Assembly: GCA_003224635.1 (NCBI GenBank)
Contig: QHZK01000219.1
Span: forward strand, 1 to 6,011
DNA from: Acidobacteriota bacterium
GTDB taxonomy: Bacteria > Acidobacteriota > Terriglobia > UBA7540
Direction: 5' to 3'
Length of the DNA stretch: 6,011 bases
The notes under the pieces were generated by a model. The model ran no database searches, was not told the DNA's origin, and saw only the letters and a program-made list of their open reading frames with translations. The first letter of the stretch is position 1. The number at the start of each line of letters is the position of its first letter. This document shows, piece after piece, positions 1 to 5,160 of the stretch. Made by a program: the position numbers and the translations under genes.

Positions 1-602
1 ATTCCCTCCGCCGCTGAGATCCGCTCGAGCTCGGAATAAATCTCCGCGTAATCGAGCAGCCTGAAGGCAAAATGCTGGCAGCGCGACTGGATCGTGGTGG
101 GAAGCTTATGCGGCTCGGTGGTGGCCAGGATAAAGAGCGAGCGCGGCGGAGGCTCCTCCAGCGTCTTCAGCAGCGCGTTGAAGGCCTCCGTGGTGAGCAT
201 GTGGACTTCGTCGATGATGAAGACTTTGTAGCGGTCGCGGGCCGGAAGGTAGCGGACGGTCTCGCGCAGCTCCCGGATTTCGTCGATGCCGCGGTTCGAG
301 GCCGCGTCGATTTCGAGAACATCGACGGAATTACCGGCGGCGATCTCGACACACGAAGGGCACGCCCCGCAGGGCGTGACCGTCGGCCCGCTCTTTTCTT
401 TATCTCCGGTGCAGTTCAGGGCCTTGGCCAGAATCCGCGCCGTGGTGGTCTTCCCCACGCCGCGCGCGCCTGAGAAGATGTAGCCGTGCGCTACACGGTC
501 GTGGAGGATGGCGTTCTTCAGGGTCTCGGTGATCAGCCGCTGGCCGACCACCCCGTCGAAGAGCTGAGGCCGATACTTGCGGGCAATGACCTGGTACGAC
601 AT
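1..602 (-). CDS. dnaX: DNA polymerase III subunit gamma/tau, N-terminal part (cut by window edge)
   Basis: This is the ATPase core of the clamp loader, which opens the beta sliding clamp and loads it on primed DNA at the replication fork. About 200 residues are visible and the rest lies beyond the left edge. It opens with MSYQVIARKYRPQ, the usual DnaX start, followed by Walker A GARGVGKT (residues 45-52), a four-cysteine zinc module (C64, C78, C81, C84), Walker B IIDE (about 129-132) followed by VHML, a sensor-1 segment LATTEPHKLP and the SRC arginine-finger motif near residue 180. Reading is open from the ATG to the edge. No Shine-Dalgarno sequence precedes the ATG; the bases directly upstream belong to a heptamer repeat array. 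The SRP RNA gene lies 198 bases upstream on the same strand, a neighbourhood also known from Bacillus. The full length and any tau-specific C-terminus cannot be judged. Confidence 0.97.
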   Translation of the reverse strand, partial: MSYQVIARKYRPQLFDGVVGQRLITETLKNAILHDRVAHGYIFSGARGVGKTTTARILAKALNCTGDKEKSGPTVTPCGACPSCVEIAAGNSVDVLEIDAASNRGIDEIRELRETVRYLPARDRYKVFIIDEVHMLTTEAFNALLKTLEEPPPRSLFILATTEPHKLPTTIQSRCQHFAFRLLDYAEIYSELERISAAEG

Positions 603-604
603 CT

Positions 605-792
605 GATTTTAGATTGCCGATTTTGGATTTTCGATTTCGGATTCAAGTCGCGTAGCGCAACTTTCGGTTCTCAGAAAGTCTGCGGCTTTTCTTATCATCC
701 AGGAAGAAGCTGCAGAGCCCCTGGACGGCTAGCCTCTGTGCTGTTTCGCCGAAAATCGCAAGTCCAAAATCTAAAATCGAAAATCCAAAATG
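605..792. repeat. Inverted pair of heptamer arrays between SRP RNA and dnaX
   Basis: Six consecutive 7-base units of the type GATTTTN occupy 605-646 (gatttta, gattgcc, gattttg, gattttc, gatttcg, gattcaa). Six units in the opposite orientation occupy 751-792 (gaaaatc, gcaagtc, caaaatc, taaaatc, gaaaatc, caaaatg). The two arms share a perfect 18-base inverted match, 620-637 against 774-791. The roughly 100-base interior carries a further imperfect hairpin, 679-693 against 704-716. There is no coding potential that I would trust. The left arm ends two bases from the dnaX ATG, so a transcript running from the SRP RNA side could form a long stem just ahead of the dnaX start. The layout resembles short tandemly repeated heptamers described in cyanobacteria or a non-autonomous mobile element; which of these it is remains open. 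Confidence 0.85.
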
Positions 793-800
793 AAATGGGC

Positions 801-904
801 CAGACTTCGGGTTGATCTGCGGCACACGGAGAGGCTCGCTACCGTTGCTTCCTTCCGGACCTGGCGGGGTTCACGAGCATCCGTCGCACAGAGCCCGAAG
901 TCTG
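801..904 (-). ncRNA. ffs: Signal recognition particle RNA, small bacterial (4.5S) type
   Basis: This RNA scaffolds Ffh and targets ribosomes making membrane proteins to FtsY at the inner membrane. Read on the minus strand, it holds the highly conserved apical domain: CCAGGTCCGGAAGG with its GGAA tetraloop, followed by AAGCAACGGTAGCGAGCC, the asymmetric internal loop region that binds the Ffh M domain. A GCTCG/CGAGC stem closes this domain. The outer ends, 895-904 and 801-810, form a perfect 10-bp terminal helix, and this fixes the ends given here. The length of about 104 nt fits the short form without an Alu domain. A T-rich stretch follows the 3' end and may help termination. The exact processed ends may differ by a few bases. 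No strong promoter is visible upstream. Confidence 0.95.
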
Positions 905-1048
905 ACAACTGATTCTCCTTTGCCTTCTCATCACGACGAACCATTACTACACCGAATGGTAACACGCACGGTCTCGCCCCCGTCGACTTTTTTCCTCCCA
1001 GCTTTTGCCAAGCCAAACGCAGCCCTAGCCGACATCCGGGATTCACGC

Positions 1049-1054
1049 TATACT
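1049..1054 (+). promoter_or_regulatory. Possible -10 element (TATACT) for the lipoprotein gene
   Basis: TATACT differs by one base from the sigma-70 -10 consensus TATAAT and lies in otherwise GC-rich DNA upstream of the lipoprotein gene. The hexamer 17 bases upstream (TAGCCG) is a poor -35, so the call rests on the -10 alone. Use of this site would give an untranslated leader of about 160 bases. Confidence 0.3.
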
Positions 1055-1207
1055 CTGGACTTGAATTGTCCGATCGGTTATCAGTCGATCGAACAAATAA
1101 TGGAAGGAACAAAGGACGCGTGGCCGGAGGACGGTCTCTGCTGCAAGCTTCCAACCGCCTGTGTTTCCGACAAGTTTATCGTGCGACCTCTGTTCGTCAA
1201 GACGGAA

Positions 1208-1216
1208 AGGGAGGAG
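1208..1216 (+). promoter_or_regulatory. Strong Shine-Dalgarno site that decides the lipoprotein start
   Basis: AGGGAGGAG lies directly ahead of the ATG at 1220; GGAGG ends five bases before the start codon. It is the best ribosome-binding sequence in the window and chooses this ATG over the upstream in-frame codons at 812 and 1100. Confidence 0.85.
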
Positions 1217-1219
1217 ACC

Positions 1220-1927
1220 ATGAAAACGAAATCGAAATCGATCGTCCTGGCGGTTTGGGCGATGACGGCTCTTCTGGCGGGCTGCCAGAGCGGCAATCAA
1301 CCAACCACCGAGCAGCCTGCTGAGCAGCCAGCGACCAAGCAGGCGGGAGCCGCCAAGTCCGGCGCTCCGAAGCGCCGTCCTGCCTCAACCGAAGCACGCG
1401 CAGAAACCGTGACGGTCCCGGCAGGCACGACGCTGGCAGTCCGGCTCTCGAACACCATCGACACGGCCAGAGCTTCCTCGGGCGAGGAATTTGAGGGGAC
1501 GCTCGCCGAGCCGCTGGTCGCGAGGGGAGTCGAGGTCGCGCCGGCGGGAAGCCGCGTGACTGGAAGGGTGACCAACGCGGTCAGCTCCGGGCGGCTGAAT
1601 CGGCCCGCGGAACTTTCCCTGGTTTTGAGCTCTTTGACCCCCGAAGGCGGCAGGCCGGTCGAAATTTCCACCAGCGCTTGGGCCGCGAAGGGCCAGTCCC
1701 ACAAGAAACGCGACGTCGAAATGATCGGCGGCGGCGCGGGAGTCGGCGCGTTGATTGGAGCGATTGCCGGCAAAGGTAAAGGCGCCGCCATCGGAAGCGC
1801 GGTAGGCGCGGGGGCGGGGACCGCGGCGGCCGCCGCCACGGGCAAGAAAGAAATCGTGCTGGCTCCGGAGACTGCGCTCACCTTCACCCTGACCGCGCCG
1901 GTCACGCTGGAGGTGAGAAGACGCTAA
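1220..1927 (+). CDS. Glycine-zipper lipoprotein of unknown function
   Basis: A 235-residue envelope protein whose precise role I cannot name. Residues 1-22 form a lipoprotein signal: basic start MKTKSKS, hydrophobic stretch, and lipobox LLAGC with C22 as the lipidation site. A Gln/Pro/Ala/Lys-rich linker follows (about 23-60). A beta-rich segment begins with VTVPAGTTLAVRLSNTIDT (64-82) and runs to about 155. Next comes a glycine-zipper stretch (about 170-200, GGGAGVGALIGAIAGKG and repeats of GAxxG) and a short C-terminal beta segment ending LTAPVTLEVRRR. The first and last segments both have the form 'P(A/E)(G/T)(T/A)L..L', suggesting related strands. Glycine zippers in such proteins usually sit in or against a membrane. 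The residue after the lipid cysteine is Gln, not Asp, which would favour outer-membrane sorting under the E. coli rule. The gene stands alone on the plus strand and converges with the ccm operon. Confidence 0.85.
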   Translation: MKTKSKSIVLAVWAMTALLAGCQSGNQPTTEQPAEQPATKQAGAAKSGAPKRRPASTEARAETVTVPAGTTLAVRLSNTIDTARASSGEEFEGTLAEPLVARGVEVAPAGSRVTGRVTNAVSSGRLNRPAELSLVLSSLTPEGGRPVEISTSAWAAKGQSHKKRDVEMIGGGAGVGALIGAIAGKGKGAAIGSAVGAGAGTAAAAATGKKEIVLAPETALTFTLTAPVTLEVRRR

Positions 1928-1959
1928 ACAGAACGGATCAAAACAAGTGATATTCACGA

Positions 1960-2045
1960 GGGTGGCGCCTACATCGCGTCGTTTGCGATGTATGCGGTGA
2001 GCGCGACGCATACATGGCGAAAACCCCGCCATGTATGCGCCACCC
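1960..2045. repeat. Nested palindromic element
   Basis: The outer arms 1960-1974 and 2031-2045 pair over 15 bases with a single mismatch. Inside lie two more hairpins: 1970-1977 with 1985-1992 (TACATCGC, loop of 7) and 2007-2019 with 2027-2039 (CGCATACATGGCG, a perfect 13-bp stem with loop AAAACCC). A third option pairs 1988-1996 with 2007-2015 (ATGTATGCG). The 9-mer ATGTATGCG thus occurs twice directly and once inverted. The pairings exclude one another in part, so the transcript could take up alternative folds. It sits between convergent genes and resembles a REP- or BIME-like element; copies elsewhere in the genome cannot be seen from here. Confidence 0.8.
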
Positions 2046-2082
2046 ACGGTGAGAAACGGCGCTCGCCGTGGGGTTTCTATTT
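2043..2082 (+). terminator. Terminator-like hairpin at the convergent junction
   Basis: An 11-bp stem (2043-2053 with 2062-2072, one G-U pair, loop AAACGGCG) is followed on the plus strand by GTTTCTATTT, a moderately T-rich tail. This fits factor-independent termination of the lipoprotein transcript. On the minus strand the hairpin begins four bases after the stop codon of the small ccmD-like gene, but without a T tract there, so it would act less well in that direction. The tail contains the ccmD stop codon, so the two transcription units end back to back. Confidence 0.5.
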
Positions 2083-2220
2083 CGGCCGATTCTCGACCTT
2101 GGCTTTCAGGTCTTCCAGCTCTCTCCTAAGCTTTTCGTGGCGTCGAGACACGTTCCAGGCGTACAGCATGAAAATCAGCCAGACGAAACTATAGGCCAGG
2201 AAGAGAAACGTGTTCACCAT
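2077..2220 (-). CDS. ccmD: CcmD-like small membrane protein of cytochrome c maturation
   Basis: A 47-residue protein that begins MVNTFLFLAYSFVWLIFMLY. It has one membrane helix (about 3-22), then NVSRR, a positive-inside anchor, and a charged, probably helical tail (HEKLRRELEDLKAKVENRPK). CcmD is a short single-span protein that stabilises the CcmABC-CcmE complex and helps release holo-CcmE. Size, topology and position directly downstream of ccmC fit, while sequence conservation in this family is low, so the name rests largely on context. GGGAG lies five bases ahead of the ATG and supports the start. It is the last gene of the minus-strand operon inside this window; ccmE, often next, is not seen. 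A gap of 76 bases, with a heptamer array, separates it from ccmC. Confidence 0.85.
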   Translation of the reverse strand: MVNTFLFLAYSFVWLIFMLYAWNVSRRHEKLRRELEDLKAKVENRPK

Positions 2221-2267
2221 GCCGCTCCCGGATCGCTCTGAACCGTTTAGCCCCGAGGTTCGTCGCC

Positions 2268-2295
2268 CAGTTTCCAGTTTCGAGTTTCGATCTTC
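2268..2295. repeat. Four-unit heptamer array downstream of ccmC
   Basis: Four consecutive 7-base units, cagtttc, cagtttc, gagtttc and gatcttc, end one base before the ccmC stop codon as read on the plus strand. The unit differs from the other two heptamer families in the window but has the same period and a similar place against a gene boundary. No inverted partner is seen. A 5-bp hairpin, 2240-2244 with 2257-2261, lies between it and ccmD. Confidence 0.6.
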
Positions 2296-2296
2296 T

Positions 2297-2980
2297 TTAC
2301 GAAACCAGTTCGCGCCGCAGCGCGCCGACCCCTCGGCGAAGCTCGGCCAGCGCCATCCGCTGCCGAACCAGATAAGCGAACAAGCAGAGAAATGCGCCCC
2401 AGGCGACGAACACGGTCAGCCACATGCGCGGTTCCAGTCCCGAGCCCGGACCTCCGGCGATGACGGGCTGCGGGTGCTGCGTCCGCCACCATCGGATCGC
2501 CATGTAGTCGATGATCGCGTCCACAAACCCGATGACGCCCACGACCGCCGAGAGGACCTCCACGCGTCCGGGGTTGACGACGTAGCTGCGCAGCATGAGG
2601 TAAGCGATGTACAGCAGCCACAGAATGAAGGTCGACGTGAGCCTCGCGTCCCACGTCCACCAGATGCCCCAGGCCGGCTTCGCCCACAAGGGCCCGGTCA
2701 CCAGCACGCAGCAGCAAAAAATGAAACCCACTTCCGCCGAAGCGCAGGCGAAGTCGTCGGCCGCACGGGAGCGTTTCCAAAGGTAGACCGTACTGCCGAG
2801 GAACACGAAGAAGTACGCCAGGAGTGCCGTGCACGCCGAAGGAAAATGAATGTAAAAGATGCGCTGGACTTCTCCCATGGTCAGCTCGCGAGGCGCATAC
2901 AGAAAAATCATGTAAAGGGCCACGATGAACCAGACCAGCGTGACCGCGAGATGGACCGTGGGAGGAAAGATCTTCTTCAT
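2297..2980 (-). CDS. ccmC: Haem-handling membrane protein CcmC
   Basis: CcmC presents haem at the periplasmic face of the inner membrane and, with CcmD, attaches it to the chaperone CcmE. The 227-residue length is usual for the family. The periplasmic tryptophan-rich WWD signature is clear at about 99-116 (WAKPAWGIWWTWDARLTS). The two conserved haem-ligand histidines appear as H45 (in FYIHFPSA) and H169 (in RWWRTQHPQP). Six hydrophobic segments can be placed at about 10-28, 48-68, 83-98, 117-131, 143-160 and 186-206. The ATG at 2980 fits the normal N-terminus, but no Shine-Dalgarno sequence precedes it; the upstream bases lead into a heptamer-repeat element. A run of three cysteines (89-91) lies within a membrane segment and is not a known CcmC feature. 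Confidence 0.96.
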   Translation of the reverse strand: MKKIFPPTVHLAVTLVWFIVALYMIFLYAPRELTMGEVQRIFYIHFPSACTALLAYFFVFLGSTVYLWKRSRAADDFACASAEVGFIFCCCVLVTGPLWAKPAWGIWWTWDARLTSTFILWLLYIAYLMLRSYVVNPGRVEVLSAVVGVIGFVDAIIDYMAIRWWRTQHPQPVIAGGPGSGLEPRMWLTVFVAWGAFLCLFAYLVRQRMALAELRRGVGALRRELVS

Positions 2981-2986
2981 ACGAAC

Positions 2987-3114
2987 GTCAGTTGTCGGTG
3001 GTCAGTTGTCCGTAGCCCAGCGAACCGCCCTCGATGGTTCGCTTCTGCCTGCTGTAGGTCCTGGATCATAGATCGAGCCGGGGGATTCTACACCACGGAC
3101 AACGGACCACGGAC
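2987..3114. repeat. Inverted heptamer-array element between ccmB and ccmC
   Basis: Four units (gtcagtt, gtcggtg, gtcagtt, gtccgta) fill 2987-3014 and three inverted units (cacggac, aacggac, cacggac) fill 3094-3114. The arms 2995-3015 and 3093-3113 match over 21 bases with three differences when one is reversed. The interior carries a perfect 8-bp hairpin, 3019-3026 with 3036-3043 (AGCGAACC, loop of 9). The element occupies almost the whole 134-base gap: its right end touches the ccmB stop codon and its left end lies six bases from the ccmC ATG. No open frame in it looks real. It has the build of a small non-autonomous element or structured spacer. Confidence 0.8.
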
Positions 3115-3792
3115 TCACTCCTCAAGCACATATTCAAACAGCAGGAACGAGACCACTGCGTAGACCACGCTGACGCCCGCCACCCGAAAGAGCCCGGCCG
3201 CGATGTCCCTTGACGCCGCGCCCCGCAGCGCGTCTGACGTCGCGTCGATGGACAGGATCAGGACCCAGAAAGCCACAGGAAACTGCAGCACCGGAAGCAT
3301 CACCTCGCGCATCCGCGTATTGGCCGCGATGGCCCCGAAGATCGTTCCCAGAGCGGCGTAGCCCAGCGTCCCAAAGAACAGGATCAACGCCAAAGCGCGA
3401 AGCGAAGGAACGAAAGAGAAGTTATACCAGACCGCCGCGGCGAACACTACCACAACCTCCGTGACCGCAAGAAAGACCAGGTTGGCGAGCATCTTGCCGG
3501 CGAAGATCGCGCTCGGGTCAATGGGCGCCAGAATCATGCCTTCGAGGCACGCGTTTTCGCGCTCCGCCGCAAACGACCGATTGAAGCCCAGAATGCCGGA
3601 GAAGGCGAAGGCGACCCAGAGCAGCCCGGGCAGCAGGCGCAACGTCTCCTCGCGCGCGGTCTCGAAGGCGAAGTTGAACAGGAACACCACCAGCAAGCCA
3701 AACACACACATCGGCGCCAGCGTCTCGCGGCTGCGCCACTCGACGCGCAGGTCCTTCACGAAGATGGCCCACACTACGTTGAGGCTACCCAT
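3115..3792 (-). CDS. ccmB: Haem exporter membrane subunit CcmB
   Basis: CcmB is the membrane-spanning partner of the CcmA ATPase; ATP hydrolysis by the pair drives release of haem-loaded CcmE from CcmC. The 225-residue length is typical. The N-terminal cytoplasmic motif FVKDLRVEWRSRETLAPM (11-28) is the family hallmark. Six hydrophobic spans lie at about 28-43, 53-70, 101-122, 131-155, 164-182 and 202-221. A loop with NRSFAAERENACLEGM (71-86) and the RMREVMLPVLQFPV stretch (160-173) also match the family. No clear ribosome site precedes the ATG, and the 61-base gap to the nucleotidyltransferase gene upstream shows nothing notable. In related clusters ccmB normally follows ccmA directly; here another gene lies between them. 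Confidence 0.96.
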   Translation of the reverse strand: MGSLNVVWAIFVKDLRVEWRSRETLAPMCVFGLLVVFLFNFAFETAREETLRLLPGLLWVAFAFSGILGFNRSFAAERENACLEGMILAPIDPSAIFAGKMLANLVFLAVTEVVVVFAAAVWYNFSFVPSLRALALILFFGTLGYAALGTIFGAIAANTRMREVMLPVLQFPVAFWVLILSIDATSDALRGAASRDIAAGLFRVAGVSVVYAVVSFLLFEYVLEE

Positions 3793-3853
3793 CAGAGCAG
3801 TCTGTCTTTGCGGGGAACGCTTCTTCGCCTGGGTCTGTCAGGTCGCTTGGCGA

Positions 3854-4462
3854 TTATTCGCCTGCCCCGAGGACTTCGAGGTCGGCGTGGTCCTGGGAAC
3901 GCCCCGTAGACTTTTTGTTCTGGATCAGCGCCTGTCGGCCGATGAATTTCACCAGAATTCCCGACAACTCTTCCTCAACTCTCCCCGCCCAGGCCTCGTC
4001 GAACGGTACTCCCGTAATCGAGGTCAACAGATCAATACGGTTGGGGGGCATACCGAGTTGGATCACGCGATAGGAATCGACAAAGTCGGCCGCTTTCAAA
4101 CCGAGAGAGTCGAAGCCGAAGGATGCTAGCACGGTCTCGAGCTGCAGTGCATTCTCGGGCGTATTGCGGACCAGTATGTCTAGATCGTCGGTGTAGCGAG
4201 GCCAACCATGATAGGCCAAGGCTACTGCGCCTACCACCAAATATTCAACTTCGTTCGAGTTGAGCGATTCGATGAACGCGCGCCAATCTTCCGGAAGTTG
4301 ATCGTCCTCTTTGTGGAAGCGGGTGCGGAGTCGGAACAGAATCTTCAACCGCTGGGCCGGCGGGAGGCGCCGGTAGTGCTCCCGGGTCGCTTCTTCAGCT
4401 TCCCGGTGGGTTCGGAACTTGGCGACAACAGGCTCCATAATCCGTATTTTACCTGTTCTCAT
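3854..4462 (-). CDS. Nucleotidyltransferase-fold protein inside the ccm operon
   Basis: A 202-residue protein of the polymerase-beta-like nucleotidyltransferase fold (DUF6036 / minimal nucleotidyltransferase type). The core runs from about 58: EDWRAFIESLN, then VEYLVVGAVALAYHGWPRYTDDLDILV (72-98), with catalytic-type acids D93 and D95 and a probable third at D144 in RIDLL. The C-terminal block NKKSTGRSQDHADLEVL (182-198) is typical of this group. The usual Gly-Gly/Gly-Ser start of the active-site loop reads G78-A79. Residues 10-55 (KFRTHREAEEATREHYRRLPPAQRLKILFRLRTRF) look like a short protein I recall as a separate upstream gene, so this may be a fusion. The ATG at 4462 overlaps the ccmA stop as ATGA; ATG at 4438 is an alternative. 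Base composition is lower in GC than its neighbours. Relatives include toxins and antitoxins, but substrate and role are unknown, and no HEPN partner is visible. Confidence 0.85.
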   Translation of the reverse strand: MRTGKIRIMEPVVAKFRTHREAEEATREHYRRLPPAQRLKILFRLRTRFHKEDDQLPEDWRAFIESLNSNEVEYLVVGAVALAYHGWPRYTDDLDILVRNTPENALQLETVLASFGFDSLGLKAADFVDSYRVIQLGMPPNRIDLLTSITGVPFDEAWAGRVEEELSGILVKFIGRQALIQNKKSTGRSQDHADLEVLGAGE

Positions 4463-5160
4463 GCGCCAGTGCCACGAGGCGCCAGCTCGAGCGGCCCATC
4501 GTAGCCTACGCGCCCGCCGGCCAGCGCCACCAACCGGCGAGCCACGGCTGCGCCCTGCTCGAAGTCGTGCGTCGAAAAAACGACCGCCTTTCCTTCTTCC
4601 GCCAGACGGCCAAGGACAGCCTGCAGGTTTCGCGCCGCTTCCGCGTCCAGGCCCGTGAACGGCTCGTCGAGCAGCAGGAACTGGGGTTGGTGGAGAAGCG
4701 CGCGGGCCAGCGACGCCCGCTGCTGGAGGCCGCGGGAGAGCCCGCGCACGGGCTCGTCGGCCCGGTCGCGCAGGGCGAACAGATCGAGCGCCGCGTCAAT
4801 CTTCCGCTCGAGGTCCCGCAGGCCGAAAAGAGCGCCGGTGAATTTCAGGTTTTCGCGGGCGGTGAGCTCACCGTAGAGAAAGGTGGCGTGCGAAACGAAG
4901 CCGATCTTGGCCTTCGAAGCGCCGGAATTGCCGCGCAGGTCCTCGCCCCCAAAGAGTACCTGGCCCTCGCTCGGCCGACATAACGACGCCAGAGTTCGCA
5001 GCAAGGTCGTTTTGCCCGCGCCGTTCGGGCCGTAGAGCAGGACCGACGCGCCCGGCTCGATCGAAAGGCTGACCGCTCTCAGCGCGGCGAGGTCGCCGAA
5101 GAACTTCGAAACGTCGCGGAGCTCGAGAGTCACATTACTGCGGAGCGCGCCGGCCGGCAT
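4459..5160 (-). CDS. ccmA: Haem exporter ATP-binding subunit CcmA
   Basis: CcmA is the cytoplasmic ABC ATPase of the CcmAB complex in System I cytochrome c maturation. The 233 residues hold Walker A GPNGAGKTT (44-52), the signature LSRGLQQR (141-148), Walker B FLLLDEP (161-167), the D-loop GLD (170-172) and the switch histidine H198 in STHDF. At the Q-loop position the sequence reads VSHATFLYGELTARENL, with His91 where most ABC proteins have Gln; His at this place is usual in CcmA. The choice of CcmA over a generic ABC ATPase rests on this feature and on ccmB, ccmC and ccmD downstream. The ATG at 5160 overlaps the upstream gene by 26 bases; a GTG at 5133, just after the upstream stop, is a possible alternative start, and neither has a good ribosome site. 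Confidence 0.94.
   Translation of the reverse strand: MPAGALRSNVTLELRDVSKFFGDLAALRAVSLSIEPGASVLLYGPNGAGKTTLLRTLASLCRPSEGQVLFGGEDLRGNSGASKAKIGFVSHATFLYGELTARENLKFTGALFGLRDLERKIDAALDLFALRDRADEPVRGLSRGLQQRASLARALLHQPQFLLLDEPFTGLDAEAARNLQAVLGRLAEEGKAVVFSTHDFEQGAAVARRLVALAGGRVGYDGPLELAPRGTGA

Larger units (their letters stand above)
905..1219. other. Divergent intergenic region between SRP RNA and lipoprotein gene
   Basis: This 315-base stretch has no gene that I can support. It must hold the promoter of the leftward SRP RNA and that of the rightward lipoprotein. Visible items are a weak hairpin (940-945 with 955-960), a run of six T at 989-994 roughly, the TATACT hexamer at 1049-1054, and two CGATCG palindromes around 1072-1077 and 1086-1091. 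The lipoprotein frame is open across the region as far as 812, with an in-frame ATG at 1100. Translation from there would give no signal peptide and it lacks a clear ribosome site, so it is treated here as 5' untranslated sequence. Confidence 0.6.

Noticed and set aside
605..792. CRISPR-like array
   Set aside because: The units are 7 bases, contiguous and without spacers, and no cas gene is nearby.
905..960. Promoter for the SRP RNA
   Set aside because: Only weak -10-like sequences (GAGAAT, TAGTAA on the minus strand) without matching -35 elements were found, too little to annotate.
812..1219. N-terminal extension of the lipoprotein frame back to 812
   Set aside because: It would overlap the SRP RNA gene and bury the signal peptide and lipobox inside the protein. 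The strong ribosome site sits at 1208-1216.
1297..2047. Minus-strand open frames opposite the lipoprotein
   Set aside because: They are mirror frames of a GC-rich gene. The lipoprotein has a signal peptide, lipobox and ribosome site, and the mirror frames have none.
2210..3163. Long plus-strand open frame of 317 residues
   Set aside because: It lies opposite ccmC and part of ccmB, which show clear family motifs. The translated product is Arg/Pro/His-rich with no recognisable domain.
3461..4129. Plus-strand open frame of 222 residues
   Set aside because: It runs across the end of ccmB and the nucleotidyltransferase on the opposite strand, has no ribosome site and no recognisable domain.
5131..5133. 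GTG as the start of ccmA
   Set aside because: It sits just after the upstream stop and cannot be excluded, but it has no better ribosome site than the ATG at 5160, so the ATG was kept.
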